A DNA stretch of 64,000 nucleotides from an uncultured Eubacteriales bacterium. Its GTDB lineage: Bacteria > Bacillota > Clostridia > Oscillospirales > Oscillospiraceae. The position numbers and the translations under genes were made by a program. The stretch covers positions 62,001 through 126,000 of the forward strand of contig OMZQ01000006.1 in the NCBI GenBank assembly GCA_900315595.1, given 5' to 3'. How positions within the stretch are numbered: position 1 is the stretch's first letter; every line of letters begins with the position of its first letter. Positions 16,807-25,318 of the stretch are shown here, piece after piece. Below the pieces are notes generated by a model that was not told the origin of the DNA, did not search any database, and worked only from the letters and a program-made list of their open reading frames with translations.

Positions 16807-17163
16807 TCATCCTGCGTCTCCCACGATTCGGATTGCGGGCTCTGCTTCTGTTGGCTCCTGGATGCCTGTGCTGACCAGATTTCCCATGATGGCCGCTGCC
16901 TGGTGCTGGGCGGCTGTGGTGGTGTGGGTGTAGGTGGCCAGGGTGAAGCCCGCGCTGCTGTGGCCCAGCATGGCGGAGACGGTTTTCACGTCCACGCCGT
17001 TCTGCAGAGCCAGCGTTGCGAAGGTGTGTCGGAGATCGTGGAAGCGAATGTGCTCCAATCCCGCTTCTTTTAAGATCTTCGCCGCCTTTCGCTTCAATCG
17101 GTCTCTGATTGATATGCTTGCCATATGTTGTGCCACCTCCGGTTTCGGATTCTGACACAACAA
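16807..17163 (-). pseudogene. C-terminal fragment of a tyrosine recombinase
   Basis: About 118 codons encode the end of a phage-type integrase: FHDLRHTFATLALQNG (conserved Arg and His), VSAMLGHSS (His) and TLATYTHTTTAA (nucleophilic Tyr). The N-terminal core-binding domain and the first catalytic Arg are missing, and full-length enzymes have about 350-400 residues, so this is a remnant. The reading becomes unlike an integrase upstream of about 17125. It supports past integration of an element in this block. Confidence 0.8.
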
Positions 17164-17246
17164 CTATCACACTGTTTCCCAAAAGTCCAGACCGAAGTTT
17201 TTTGTTTCGCAGCTTTTCCGACAGCCCTGCGCAACCCGGCAGAGCT

Positions 17247-18110
17247 TCAGCCGCCGCTTTGGACGAAGTGCTTTGCTCTGTATTGGCTGGGGGAGATACC
17301 GTAGGTGTTTTTGAAGGCCCTGGAAAAATGGAGCTGATTCTCATAGCCCACGGAACGGGCCACCTCGCCCACGGGGATGCGGCTGCCCTTCAGAAGCTCC
17401 GCCGCCTTGGTCATGCGGTACTGGATCAGATACTGCTGGGGGGAGAAGCCCATGGTTTCCTTGAAGAGCTTACCGAAATAGCTACGATTCAGGCCGCTGG
17501 CCGCGGCGATCTCCTCCACGGACACGTCCCGCTGGTAGTTTTGGTCGATGAAGCCCATGGCCTCCTTAATATAAAAATCCCGCAGCCGTTTGTTGCCGGA
17601 TTCGATCTTTGTTCTGCTGCTCTGGACGATCTCGTCCAGCAGGATCATCCCCAAGCCGATCTGTCGGATTGGGGATTTTTCATGGTTGTCCAACAGGGCT
17701 GCCATGAATTCCTGCACGCGGTTGCTGCCGGGTTTGGGAGAATAGACGGGTTGGGTCTCGCTTAAGCCCGCCAGGGTCATGCACTCTCGGGCCCGCATGC
17801 CGTCAAACTCCACCCAGGTGTAGGTCCAGGGGTCTTCCCGGTCGGCATAGTAGGTGCTGATCTGCCCGGGGCAGAGCAGAAAGCCTTGGCCGGGCTTGAG
17901 GAAGAAGGTCTGACCGCTGGTCTCCAGCTTCCCCGTGCCGCTGAGAATATAGTGGAACAGGAAATGATTGCGCACCGCCGGGCCGAACTGGTGCATGGGA
18001 CGGCAGTGCTCCCAGCCAAATTGATACAGGTTCAGGTCTACGAAACGCTCATCCTGAAACACGTAGAAGCGGACCTTGCTCTCGGTCTGAATCGGCAGTT
18101 TCGGTTCCAT
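17247..18110 (-). CDS. AraC-family regulator of the alpha-galactoside cluster
   Basis: A 287-residue protein with an N-terminal cupin-like sugar-sensing domain (about 20-160, with FLLCPGQISTYYADREDPW) and a C-terminal double helix-turn-helix. The first HTH lies in VSVEEIAAASGLNRSYFGK, the second in PVGEVARSVGYENQLHFSR; FKNTYGISPSQYR closes the domain. This matches MsmR/RafR-like activators of raffinose or melibiose operons. GGAGGG lies upstream of the ATG at 18110. It is divergent from the transporter operon and probably activates it when an alpha-galactoside is bound. The sugar is inferred from the neighbours. Confidence 0.9.
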   Translation of the reverse strand: MEPKLPIQTESKVRFYVFQDERFVDLNLYQFGWEHCRPMHQFGPAVRNHFLFHYILSGTGKLETSGQTFFLKPGQGFLLCPGQISTYYADREDPWTYTWVEFDGMRARECMTLAGLSETQPVYSPKPGSNRVQEFMAALLDNHEKSPIRQIGLGMILLDEIVQSSRTKIESGNKRLRDFYIKEAMGFIDQNYQRDVSVEEIAAASGLNRSYFGKLFKETMGFSPQQYLIQYRMTKAAELLKGSRIPVGEVARSVGYENQLHFSRAFKNTYGISPSQYRAKHFVQSGG

Positions 18111-18421
18111 CTCTGTCCCTCCTGTTGTCATATTCTCATTCATGCCTACAGTATATACCAAAATGCGTCATGAAGTCACAAAAAGCGGTGATTTTCTCAA
18201 AATAGAGATAAAAATAATCGCATATTTCCATTCCAAATAATTGGCATAAATGCTAATATGTTTGCGGCAAGAGGCAGTATATTTGTGCAATGTGCACAAT
18301 GCACAAAGAAAACTGCATGATTTTAGTTAATTTGCCGAAGGTCCCAGCGTCATGGTGCTTTGGCCAGGCACCATGCAAGAGCAGAATCATCGAATGAAAT
18401 CAAAAAATGAGGAGATTCAAA
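18111..18421 (+). promoter_or_regulatory. Divergent control region of the alpha-galactoside operon
   Basis: This 311-nt gap holds no gene. A possible promoter is TTCCAA (18231-18236), 17 nt, TAATAT (18254-18259). TTGTGCA (18283-18289) and TGCACAA (18300-18306) form an inverted repeat around a TGTGCACA palindrome, a good candidate AraC-type operator, although it lies downstream of that promoter. CATGGTGC (18351-18358) and GCACCATG (18368-18375) form a hairpin in the 5' leader. CAGTATATACCAAA (18149-18162) is identical to a block in the vapBC promoter. Confidence 0.45.
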
Positions 18422-20056
18422 ATGCGAAACAAGTTTTTCAGAATCGTCGCAGTGGCATTGACCATCGCCTGCTTGCTGAGCCTGGGCGGATGCATGTCCA
18501 AGTCCGATGACAACAAGAGCTCCGATCGTGTGGAGCCCCCGAAGGACATCTGGGCACCCTATTCCCAGACCGTCACCATCACCACCATGGGCGAGGAAAA
18601 CAGCGGTACCGAATTCCAGAACAGCGACGACTACGGCAACAACCCCTGGTACCGCGCCTACAAGGAACGCTTCAACATTGATCTGCGGAACAAGTGGATC
18701 AGCAACGACTACAGCACCAAGCTGAACCTGGCTATTGCGGATGAAGACATCGCCGACGTGTTCTACGTAGACTCCGCCCGTCTGACCACCCTGTACGAGG
18801 CCGGGCTCATCATGCCTCTGGACGAGGTCTTTGAGAGCTACGCCTCCGACACTCTGAAGCAGTACCGCAAGAACTACGCCGACACCTGGGATACCGGCTG
18901 CTTCGACGGCAAGCTCTATGGCATGCCCCAGATGAACTACGGCATCATCGACCAGTTCCAGTACATCTGGATCCGTCAGGACTGGATGCAGGAGTGCGGC
19001 TTTGAAGAGCCCAAGACCATGGACGACGTGATCGAAATTGCCACTACCTTCGCGCAGAAATACGGCGGCTACGGTCTGCCGGAGTGCCAGACCCTGGAGA
19101 ACTTCTATCGCCTGGCGCTGAGCTGGGGCGCACACCCCGGCATCTGGGTCAAGCAGGCCGACGGCACGCTGGGCTACGGCACCGTGCAGCCCGAAATGAA
19201 GGAAGCCCTGGCCCAGTACGCCGAGTGGTACAAGCAGGGCATCGTGAACCCCAACTTCACCACCCTGAACTGGGACAAGATGATGCAGGGCATGATCAAC
19301 GGCGAATGCGGCGTCATTCCCTTTGCGCAGTGGTTCGGCTACAACCCCCTGCCCGACCTGATCAAGAATCAGGGTGCGGACGCCATCTTCTACCCCTATG
19401 AGATCCCCACCCAGGACGGCTCCCCCATCCAGGGCAGCGTCACCTTCAACAACAACGGCTACGTGGTCATCAGCAAGAACTGCCAGAACCCCGAGGCCGT
19501 CATGAAGATCGTGAACTTCTACGTCTACACCGTCAACGACGCGGTGGGCGTGGAGACCAACGAGTACCTCTCCTCCCTGCACAGCTTCAACTACCCCAAC
19601 GTGGTTCGCGGCACCCGCATCATCAACCCCATGAACGACTACAACCAGTACATCCAGGTCAAGGACGCCTTCGACCGCTATCTGGCCGGCGAGGACGTGG
19701 ATACCTCCTCTCTGGGCACCAACATCTCCAAATATGAGAGCTGCGTCAACTGGGTCACCTCCCAGGATCCCAACGGCGTAGGCGACTTCCTGCAGCAGGG
19801 CAACGACCGCTCCGCTTACGGCATCGCCAAAAAGTATGTGGACGAGGGGCAGTACGTGCAGGACGCCAAGTGGGGTCCCGACACTCCCACCCTGCAGTCC
19901 GCAGGCAGCACGCTGAACGACATTCTGATTGAGGGCTTCACCAAGATCATCATCGGGGAAAAGCCCATCGACTACTTTGACGAAGTGGTGCAGCAGTGGT
20001 ACACTGCCGGCGGCGAACAGGCCACCAAAGAGATCAACGAAACCTACGGCAATTGA
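18422..20056 (+). CDS. Sugar ABC transporter substrate-binding lipoprotein
   Basis: A 544-residue extracellular solute-binding protein. MRNKFFRIVAVAL begins a lipoprotein signal ending in the lipobox LSLGGC at about residue 24, so it should be anchored to the outer face of the membrane. The mature part has family-1 features (YRAYKERFNIDL, DWMQECGFEEPKTMDDV, MKIVNFYVYT). Size and sequence resemble LplA-type proteins for complex glycans or oligosaccharides. I chose the ATG at 18422 because the GAGGAG site overlaps the alternative ATG at 18407. With GH36 and GalK nearby, an alpha-galactoside is the likely ligand. Confidence 0.92.
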   Translation: MRNKFFRIVAVALTIACLLSLGGCMSKSDDNKSSDRVEPPKDIWAPYSQTVTITTMGEENSGTEFQNSDDYGNNPWYRAYKERFNIDLRNKWISNDYSTKLNLAIADEDIADVFYVDSARLTTLYEAGLIMPLDEVFESYASDTLKQYRKNYADTWDTGCFDGKLYGMPQMNYGIIDQFQYIWIRQDWMQECGFEEPKTMDDVIEIATTFAQKYGGYGLPECQTLENFYRLALSWGAHPGIWVKQADGTLGYGTVQPEMKEALAQYAEWYKQGIVNPNFTTLNWDKMMQGMINGECGVIPFAQWFGYNPLPDLIKNQGADAIFYPYEIPTQDGSPIQGSVTFNNNGYVVISKNCQNPEAVMKIVNFYVYTVNDAVGVETNEYLSSLHSFNYPNVVRGTRIINPMNDYNQYIQVKDAFDRYLAGEDVDTSSLGTNISKYESCVNWVTSQDPNGVGDFLQQGNDRSAYGIAKKYVDEGQYVQDAKWGPDTPTLQSAGSTLNDILIEGFTKIIIGEKPIDYFDEVVQQWYTAGGEQATKEINETYGN

Positions 20057-20069
20057 TCGTTCCGCGGAG

Positions 20070-20100
20070 TTGGCAGCCGAAGCAATGCTCCGGCTGCCAA
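20070..20100 (+). other. Intercistronic hairpin after the binding-protein gene
   Basis: TTGGCAGCCG (20070-20079) pairs perfectly with CGGCTGCCAA (20091-20100), with no U-run after it. Such hairpins commonly stabilise the upstream message, so that the binding protein is made in excess over the permeases. Confidence 0.6.
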
Positions 20101-20141
20101 TCCGGATTTCACCCAGAAACATCCGTAGTAAGGAGTGAATT

Positions 20142-21041
20142 ATGAAATCAAGAAGACTCGGCAGAAAGAATCTGTGGCAGTACTACGCCATGCTGATCCC
20201 CGGCGTCGTGGTCACCTTTATTTTCTGCTATATTCCCCTGTACGGCGTAATCATTGCCTTTGAAAACTACAACGTGGGCAAGGGCTTTGCGTCTCCCTGG
20301 GTGGGTCTGCAGAATTTCAAATATCTGTTCAATCAGCCCACCTTTACCCGCACCATTTGGAATACCCTGTTTATGTCCATCTGGAAGCTGGCGCTCGGCA
20401 TCGTGGTGCCGGTGGCTGTGGCGATTTTGCTCAACGAGATGCGCTCCAACAAGCTCAAGCGCTTCTACCAGACTCTGATCTACATCCCCAACTTCCTCTC
20501 CTGGATCATCATGGCCGGCGTTCTGATGGATATCCTCAGCAGCGGCGGCGCCATCAACCTGATTCTCCATTCCCTGGGCCTACCCACCGTGGACTTCCTG
20601 GGCAACGCCAAGGTCTTCCCCTGGACCATGATTATCAGCGACGTGTGGAAGGGCTTCGGCTACGGCACCATCGTCTATCTGGCCGCCTTGACGGGCATCG
20701 ACCCCACCCTCTATGAGTCCGCCATGCTGGACGGCGCCACCCGTTGGCAGCAGATCCGCAAGGTGACCATTCCCCTTTTGATGCCCACCATCATTCTGAT
20801 GACGGTCCTGTCCCTGGGCAGCATTCTGAACGCCGGCTTCGACCAGGTCTACAACCTGTACAGTCCGTCGGTCTGGGAAACCGGCGACATCATCGACACC
20901 TACGTCTACCGTCTCGGCATCCAGCAGGCCCAGTACTCCGTGGGCGCGGCGGTCGGTCTGTTCAAGTCCGTGGTCTCCGCCTTCCTGGTGATTGTCTCCT
21001 ATAAGCTGGCAGACAAGCTGGCCGGCTACCGTATTCTGTAA
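20142..21041 (+). CDS. Sugar ABC transporter permease, LplB-like
   Basis: A 299-residue inner-membrane permease with about six helices. The EAA loop that contacts the ATPase is ESAMLDGATRWQQIRKVTIP near residues 190-210. The N terminus (YYAMLIPGVVVTFIFCYIPLYG) is typical of LplB/YtcP-type partners. An AAGGAG site precedes the ATG. It forms the translocation channel together with the next gene product. Confidence 0.93.
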   Translation: MKSRRLGRKNLWQYYAMLIPGVVVTFIFCYIPLYGVIIAFENYNVGKGFASPWVGLQNFKYLFNQPTFTRTIWNTLFMSIWKLALGIVVPVAVAILLNEMRSNKLKRFYQTLIYIPNFLSWIIMAGVLMDILSSGGAINLILHSLGLPTVDFLGNAKVFPWTMIISDVWKGFGYGTIVYLAALTGIDPTLYESAMLDGATRWQQIRKVTIPLLMPTIILMTVLSLGSILNAGFDQVYNLYSPSVWETGDIIDTYVYRLGIQQAQYSVGAAVGLFKSVVSAFLVIVSYKLADKLAGYRIL

Positions 21042-21058
21042 GAACGGAGGACAGTACC

Positions 21059-21934
21059 GTGAAAAAGAAAATTTCCGTTTTCGACGTTCTCCTGGCAGTG
21101 CTGCTGGGCATCATCTGCATCACCTGCGTGCTGCCCTTCATCCATCTGCTGGCGGTGTCCTTTTCCAGCAGCTCCGCCGTGGCAGCAGGCAAGGTGGGCT
21201 TCCTCCCGGTGGAATTCACACCTGCATCGTATCAGTACGTGATTTCCGGAGGCCGCTTCCTCCACGCCATGGGCATTTCCATCGAGCGCGTAATCCTGGG
21301 GACTCTGCTCAACGTGGTGTTGATGGTCCTCACAGCCTATCCCCTGGCGAAGAATGATCTGCCCTTCCGGGGGCTTCTGTCCGGCTTCTTCGTTCTGACC
21401 ATGCTGATCGGCGGCGGTATGATCCCCACGTATCTGCTGGTCTCGGGTCTGGGTCTGAAGGACACCATCTGGGCTCTGATCCTGCCCGGCGCCCTGCCCG
21501 TCTACAACATGATCATCCTCATGAACTTCATCCGGGGTCTGCCGCACGAGTTGGAGGAAGCCGCCTGGATCGACGGCGCTTCCCCCTTCCAGACACTGGT
21601 CCACGTGATCTTCCCTCTGCTTGGGCCCAGCCTGGCAACGGTCGGCCTGTTCTGCATGGTGGGGCACTGGAACGACTGGTTTTCCGGTATGATCTACATG
21701 AGCCAGCCCATCAACTACCCTCTGCAGACCTACTTGCAGACTCTGCTGGTGGACTTTGAGAAGCTGCTGCAGTCCGACTCCACCGGCAACATCAAGGATA
21801 TCCTCTCCAAGATGAACGCCCGGACCGGCCGCGCTGCCCAGCTCTTCCTGGGCGCCCTGCCCATCATGTGCGTCTATCCCTTCCTGCAGCGCTACTTCAC
21901 CAAGGGTCTGACCCTCGGCAGCGTGAAGGGCTGA
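21059..21934 (+). CDS. Sugar ABC transporter permease, LplC-like
   Basis: The second permease, 291 residues, starts at GTG 21059 after CGGAGGAC. The EAA motif is EEAAWIDGASPFQTLVHVIF near residues 160-180, and GGGMIPTYLLV is typical of the LplC/YtcP family. Its start is 17 nt after the first permease, so the two are co-transcribed and make a heterodimeric channel. Confidence 0.93.
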   Translation: MKKKISVFDVLLAVLLGIICITCVLPFIHLLAVSFSSSSAVAAGKVGFLPVEFTPASYQYVISGGRFLHAMGISIERVILGTLLNVVLMVLTAYPLAKNDLPFRGLLSGFFVLTMLIGGGMIPTYLLVSGLGLKDTIWALILPGALPVYNMIILMNFIRGLPHELEEAAWIDGASPFQTLVHVIFPLLGPSLATVGLFCMVGHWNDWFSGMIYMSQPINYPLQTYLQTLLVDFEKLLQSDSTGNIKDILSKMNARTGRAAQLFLGALPIMCVYPFLQRYFTKGLTLGSVKG

Positions 21935-21977
21935 TACACCCGACTTGTCGCCGTTCCGAAAGAAATGACTTGATTCC

Positions 21978-22084
21978 CAGGAGGGCACCTCTAAAAACTA
22001 TCTGATTTCAAAAATGTCCTTACGAAAAACCCTTGAAAATCCTAAGTTTTTCTTCCATGTTTTTCTCGAAATTTTGAGTTTCCC
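21978..22084. other. A+T-rich junction replacing the start of the YesL-like gene
   Basis: After a good AGGAGGG site (21980-21986), where an ATG would be expected, comes about 95 nt of A+T-rich DNA quite unlike its surroundings. It carries a TAA (22043-22045) in the frame of the following gene. Recognisable YesL-like coding starts only at about 22085. The stretch looks like the remnant of an insertion or an excision scar; no transposase is present. Confidence 0.55.
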
Positions 22085-22174
22085 GATGAGCCCCGGAAGA
22101 AGGGCCTGCGACGGATCTGGGAGCTGTTCTGCCGGGACTTCAAGAGCTTCTGGCCCGCCGGCTTCATCAATCTG

Positions 22175-22813
22175 GTGATGTCCCTGCCCTTCGCCTTCGG
22201 CCTGGGCCATGCCAGGGCAACCCACAGCCTGCTCTTTGCGATCCTGGCAGGAGTCCTGGGCGGTGTCATCGCCGCCCCCGGCTTTCTGGGACTGGCAGAC
22301 ACCCTGCTGCGCAGCCTGCGCGACGAGCCAGGCTTCTGGTGGCACCGCTACAGCCGGGCCCTGAAACGGGGCTGGAAAAGCACGCTGCTGCCCGGGGCCC
22401 TGTTGGGAACGGTCTTTTCTCTGCAATACTTTACATTAATGCACATGCAGCTGCTGGAGGGCGGCATAGGCCTGTTCCTGTGCCAGCTGGTCAGCATGGC
22501 GGTGGTCCTGGGCATCTTCGCCTGGGCTCTGCCGCAGCAGGCCTTGCTGGAGCTGTCCTTCTCCGCCAGGCTGAAAAACAGCGTTCTGCTTTCCATCCGG
22601 CATATCATAAAGACGCTTCTGGCTGTCGCCATTGCGCTGATTTATGCCATCGTTGTGGTTTTTAGCTTTCCGGGCTCCGTGTTCCTTCTGCTGATCGCGG
22701 GCCTGTGGCTGCCGCTGCTATGCATGCTGCAAATCATTTACCCGGTGCTGGATGAGACCTTCGGAATTGAGGAGGCCATCGAGCAGTCCAGAAAACGCAA
22801 GAATGAGGAATAA
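22175..22813 (+). CDS. YesL/DUF624-like membrane protein, 5' end damaged
   Basis: The open part gives about 212 residues with four to five hydrophobic segments and the family pattern PGFLGLADTLLRSLRDEPGF. Small YesL-type proteins are usual companions of LplABC-type transporters, with unknown biochemical role. Coding resemblance (DEPRKKGLRRIWELFCRDF) extends upstream to about 22085, but no good start or ribosome site lies there. The usual N terminus is replaced by an A+T-rich segment with an in-frame stop. It may be a pseudogene, or may be translated from GTG 22175 or ATG 22178 without its first helix. Confidence 0.65.
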   Translation: MMSLPFAFGLGHARATHSLLFAILAGVLGGVIAAPGFLGLADTLLRSLRDEPGFWWHRYSRALKRGWKSTLLPGALLGTVFSLQYFTLMHMQLLEGGIGLFLCQLVSMAVVLGIFAWALPQQALLELSFSARLKNSVLLSIRHIIKTLLAVAIALIYAIVVVFSFPGSVFLLLIAGLWLPLLCMLQIIYPVLDETFGIEEAIEQSRKRKNEE

Positions 22814-22816
22814 ACC

Positions 22817-25039
22817 ATGCCGATCCTTTACAATGAGCAAGATCAAACCATCACCCTGCATACAAACCACAGCAGTTACCAGATGAAGATCGGACCCTGC
22901 GGCTTATTGGTGCACACATACTACGGCCCCACAGCCGGCGGAGATATGAGCTGGTGCCTGAGCTTCCGGGATCGGGGCTTCTCCGGCAATCCCTACGACG
23001 CCAAGACTCTGCGCGGCATCTCCGCCGACACCCTTCCCATGGAATACCCCTGTGAGGGCAGCGGTGATTTCCGGCCCCCCGCTTTCAGCCTTCGCCGAGC
23101 CAACGGCGCGGTGGGCTGTGATCTGCGGTTTCGGTCTGTGAAGATCCTTCCGGGGAAGTATTCCCTTCCCGGTTTGCCTGCGGTGTACACAGACGAGGCT
23201 GGCGCCCAGACCCTGGAGGTCACACTGGCCGATGAGGCGGCCGGCATCGAAGCCGTCCTGCAATACGGCGTGCTGCCGGAGCTGGACGTCATCACCTGGA
23301 GCGCCCGGATCACCAACCGCGGCGCAGAGCCCGTTGTGCTGCAAGCCGCTGCCAGCGGCGCCCTGGACCTGGTTTCCGGGGATTGGGATCTGCTGCACTT
23401 CTACGGACGGCACGCCGGAGAACGGGCCGCCGCCCGGACAGAGATCGGGCAGCGGGAGATCCTGATCGGCAGCCGCCGGGGCACGAGCAGTCACCAGCAG
23501 AACCCCTTCGTCATTCTGGCCCGGCAGGACGCCACAGAGCTTGCCGGAGAGTGTCTGGGTATGAGCCTGCTCTACAGCGGCTCTTTCTCCTGCAATCTGG
23601 GGCGGGATCAATTCGGCACCACCCGCGCGGTGATGGGGGTCCAAAGCGAACACTTTGACTATCCCCTGGCCCCGGGGGAGAGCTTCCAAGCCCCGGAGCT
23701 TGCCCTGGCCTACAGCGCAAGCGGTCTGGCCCATCTGAGCCATCTCTTTCATCGAATGATTTCCCAGCACGTCTGCCGGGGGCCCTGGAAAAACCGCCGC
23801 CGCCCGGTGCTCCTGAACAACTGGGAAGCCACCGGCATGGACTTCACCGGAGAGCAGATTCTCTCCATCGCCAAGACTGCCGCAGAGCTGGGGGTCGAGA
23901 TGCTGGTGCTGGACGACGGCTGGTTCGGTGCGCGAAACAACGACAACGCCGGGCTGGGCGACTGGACCGTGAACACCGAAAAGCTGGGCTGCACCATGGG
24001 CGAGCTGGCCCAAAAGATCCGGGACATGGGCATGAAATTCGGCCTTTGGATCGAGCCGGAAATGGTCAATGAGGACAGCGAGCTCTTCCGCAGGCATCCG
24101 GATTGGGCCCTGCGGATTCCGGGCAAGCCGCCTGTCATGGGCCGGAACCAGCTGGTGCTGGACTTCTCCCGGTCTGAAGTTGTGGACGAAATTTTCCGCC
24201 AGATCACCGATGTTCTGGATGAATGCAGCGCAGATTACGTGAAGATGGATATGAACCGTTCCATCACCGACGTCTGCTCCGCCGTTAGCGGTTATCAGAG
24301 TCAGGGCAAGCTTCTGTACCAGTATGTGCTGGGGGTCTACCGCTTCATGGATCGGCTTCTGGAGCGCTATCCCGAGCTGCTTCTGGAGGGCTGCTCCGGC
24401 GGCGGCGGCCGTTTTGACGCCGGCATGCTCTACTACTGCCCGCAGATCTGGTGCAGCGACAACACTGATGCGATTGACCGCATCCGTATCCAGTACGGCA
24501 CCAGCTTCGGCTATCCGCTGCGGACCATGGGCGCTCACGTCTCTGCGGTGCCCAACGGGGACACGCGACGCCGGACCCCCTTCCACACCCGGGCGGTGGT
24601 AGCCATGGCAGGCACATTCGGCTATGAGCTGGACCTGAATCTGATCTCCGACGAGGAAAAAGCCCAGGTTCCGGTCCAGATCGAAACCTTCAAAAAGCAC
24701 TGGAATCTGCTCCACAACGGGCTTTTCTACCGTCTCACGGACGTGATGAAAAACCGGCAGGAGGCCGCATGGATGACAGTAGCGGAAGACGGCAGCGAGG
24801 CGCTGGTGAATATCGTCGTGCTGGATGCCACCGGCAACAGCCCCAACCGCTTCATCCGCTGCATGGGCCTGACGCCTGGCGCCAGCTATCGGGATGAGGC
24901 CAGCGGTCGGATCTACGACGCCAACGCGCTGATGACGCTGGGCCTGCCCATGCCGACGGTGCCCCATCCCCGCTGGCCCGTTCAGGTGACTCCCTGCGAA
25001 TACGATGCATTCCAGATTCATCTGACGATTACAGACTAA
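22817..25039 (+). CDS. GH36 alpha-galactosidase
   Basis: A 740-residue cytoplasmic glycoside hydrolase (no signal peptide) that releases galactose from melibiose, raffinose and similar alpha-galactosides. It has the N-terminal beta-sandwich and the TIM barrel with LVLDDGWFGARNND near 368, FGLWIEPEMVN, the nucleophile Asp in YVKMDMNR near residue 478, EGCSGGGGRFD, and the acid/base Asp in WCSDNTDAIDR near 548. Length fits group I GH36 enzymes of Bacillota. GAGGAATAA precedes the ATG 3 nt after the YesL-like stop. It works on sugars delivered by the ABC transporter and feeds GalK. Confidence 0.95.
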   Translation: MPILYNEQDQTITLHTNHSSYQMKIGPCGLLVHTYYGPTAGGDMSWCLSFRDRGFSGNPYDAKTLRGISADTLPMEYPCEGSGDFRPPAFSLRRANGAVGCDLRFRSVKILPGKYSLPGLPAVYTDEAGAQTLEVTLADEAAGIEAVLQYGVLPELDVITWSARITNRGAEPVVLQAAASGALDLVSGDWDLLHFYGRHAGERAAARTEIGQREILIGSRRGTSSHQQNPFVILARQDATELAGECLGMSLLYSGSFSCNLGRDQFGTTRAVMGVQSEHFDYPLAPGESFQAPELALAYSASGLAHLSHLFHRMISQHVCRGPWKNRRRPVLLNNWEATGMDFTGEQILSIAKTAAELGVEMLVLDDGWFGARNNDNAGLGDWTVNTEKLGCTMGELAQKIRDMGMKFGLWIEPEMVNEDSELFRRHPDWALRIPGKPPVMGRNQLVLDFSRSEVVDEIFRQITDVLDECSADYVKMDMNRSITDVCSAVSGYQSQGKLLYQYVLGVYRFMDRLLERYPELLLEGCSGGGGRFDAGMLYYCPQIWCSDNTDAIDRIRIQYGTSFGYPLRTMGAHVSAVPNGDTRRRTPFHTRAVVAMAGTFGYELDLNLISDEEKAQVPVQIETFKKHWNLLHNGLFYRLTDVMKNRQEAAWMTVAEDGSEALVNIVVLDATGNSPNRFIRCMGLTPGASYRDEASGRIYDANALMTLGLPMPTVPHPRWPVQVTPCEYDAFQIHLTITD

Positions 25040-25318
25040 AATATCATCTCATTTCGATGCCGTGCGCCTACTCCACTCCATAGACGCAGGGCATCCCAAA
25101 AGGAGGATAATGCTTACCCCTGGCTCGGGGTGCGGCAGTGTGGAGACCTGTCGTAAAGCGGCGTGCCAAACGCGCGAAGCACTGGAACCCCTGTGGAGAC
25201 AAGCCCTGTCTGTTATCGGATGACTGCTGGTTGTCGTCTCTCAGGTGTTAAGATACTTTCGCAAATCGGCGACCGCGAGGGCATTGCAGGCGGAGGCCCA
25301 ATGTCCGGAGTCAACACT
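25040..25318 (+). other. Structured leader before the ABC ATPase gene
   Basis: This 279-nt gap has compositional and repeat character of a folded RNA from about 25113 to 25260, with GTGCG (25130-25134) at its head and several short complementary blocks. It also contains an ORF of 37 codons (25110-25223, MLTPGSGCGSVET and so on) with AGGAGG only 3 nt before the ATG, which is too close for a strong site. A 5' fragment of a group II intron or an unassigned cis-regulatory RNA are possibilities; I cannot assign a known class. Confidence 0.35.

Noticed and set aside
16775..17344. Minus-strand open frame overlapping the integrase fragment and the end of the AraC-type gene
   Set aside because: It runs through two supported features in another frame and has no motif.
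25110..25223. 37-codon leader ORF before the ABC ATPase
   Set aside because: The AGGAGG is only 3 nt from the ATG, which is poor spacing, and the peptide is unremarkable. It may be part of a structured RNA.
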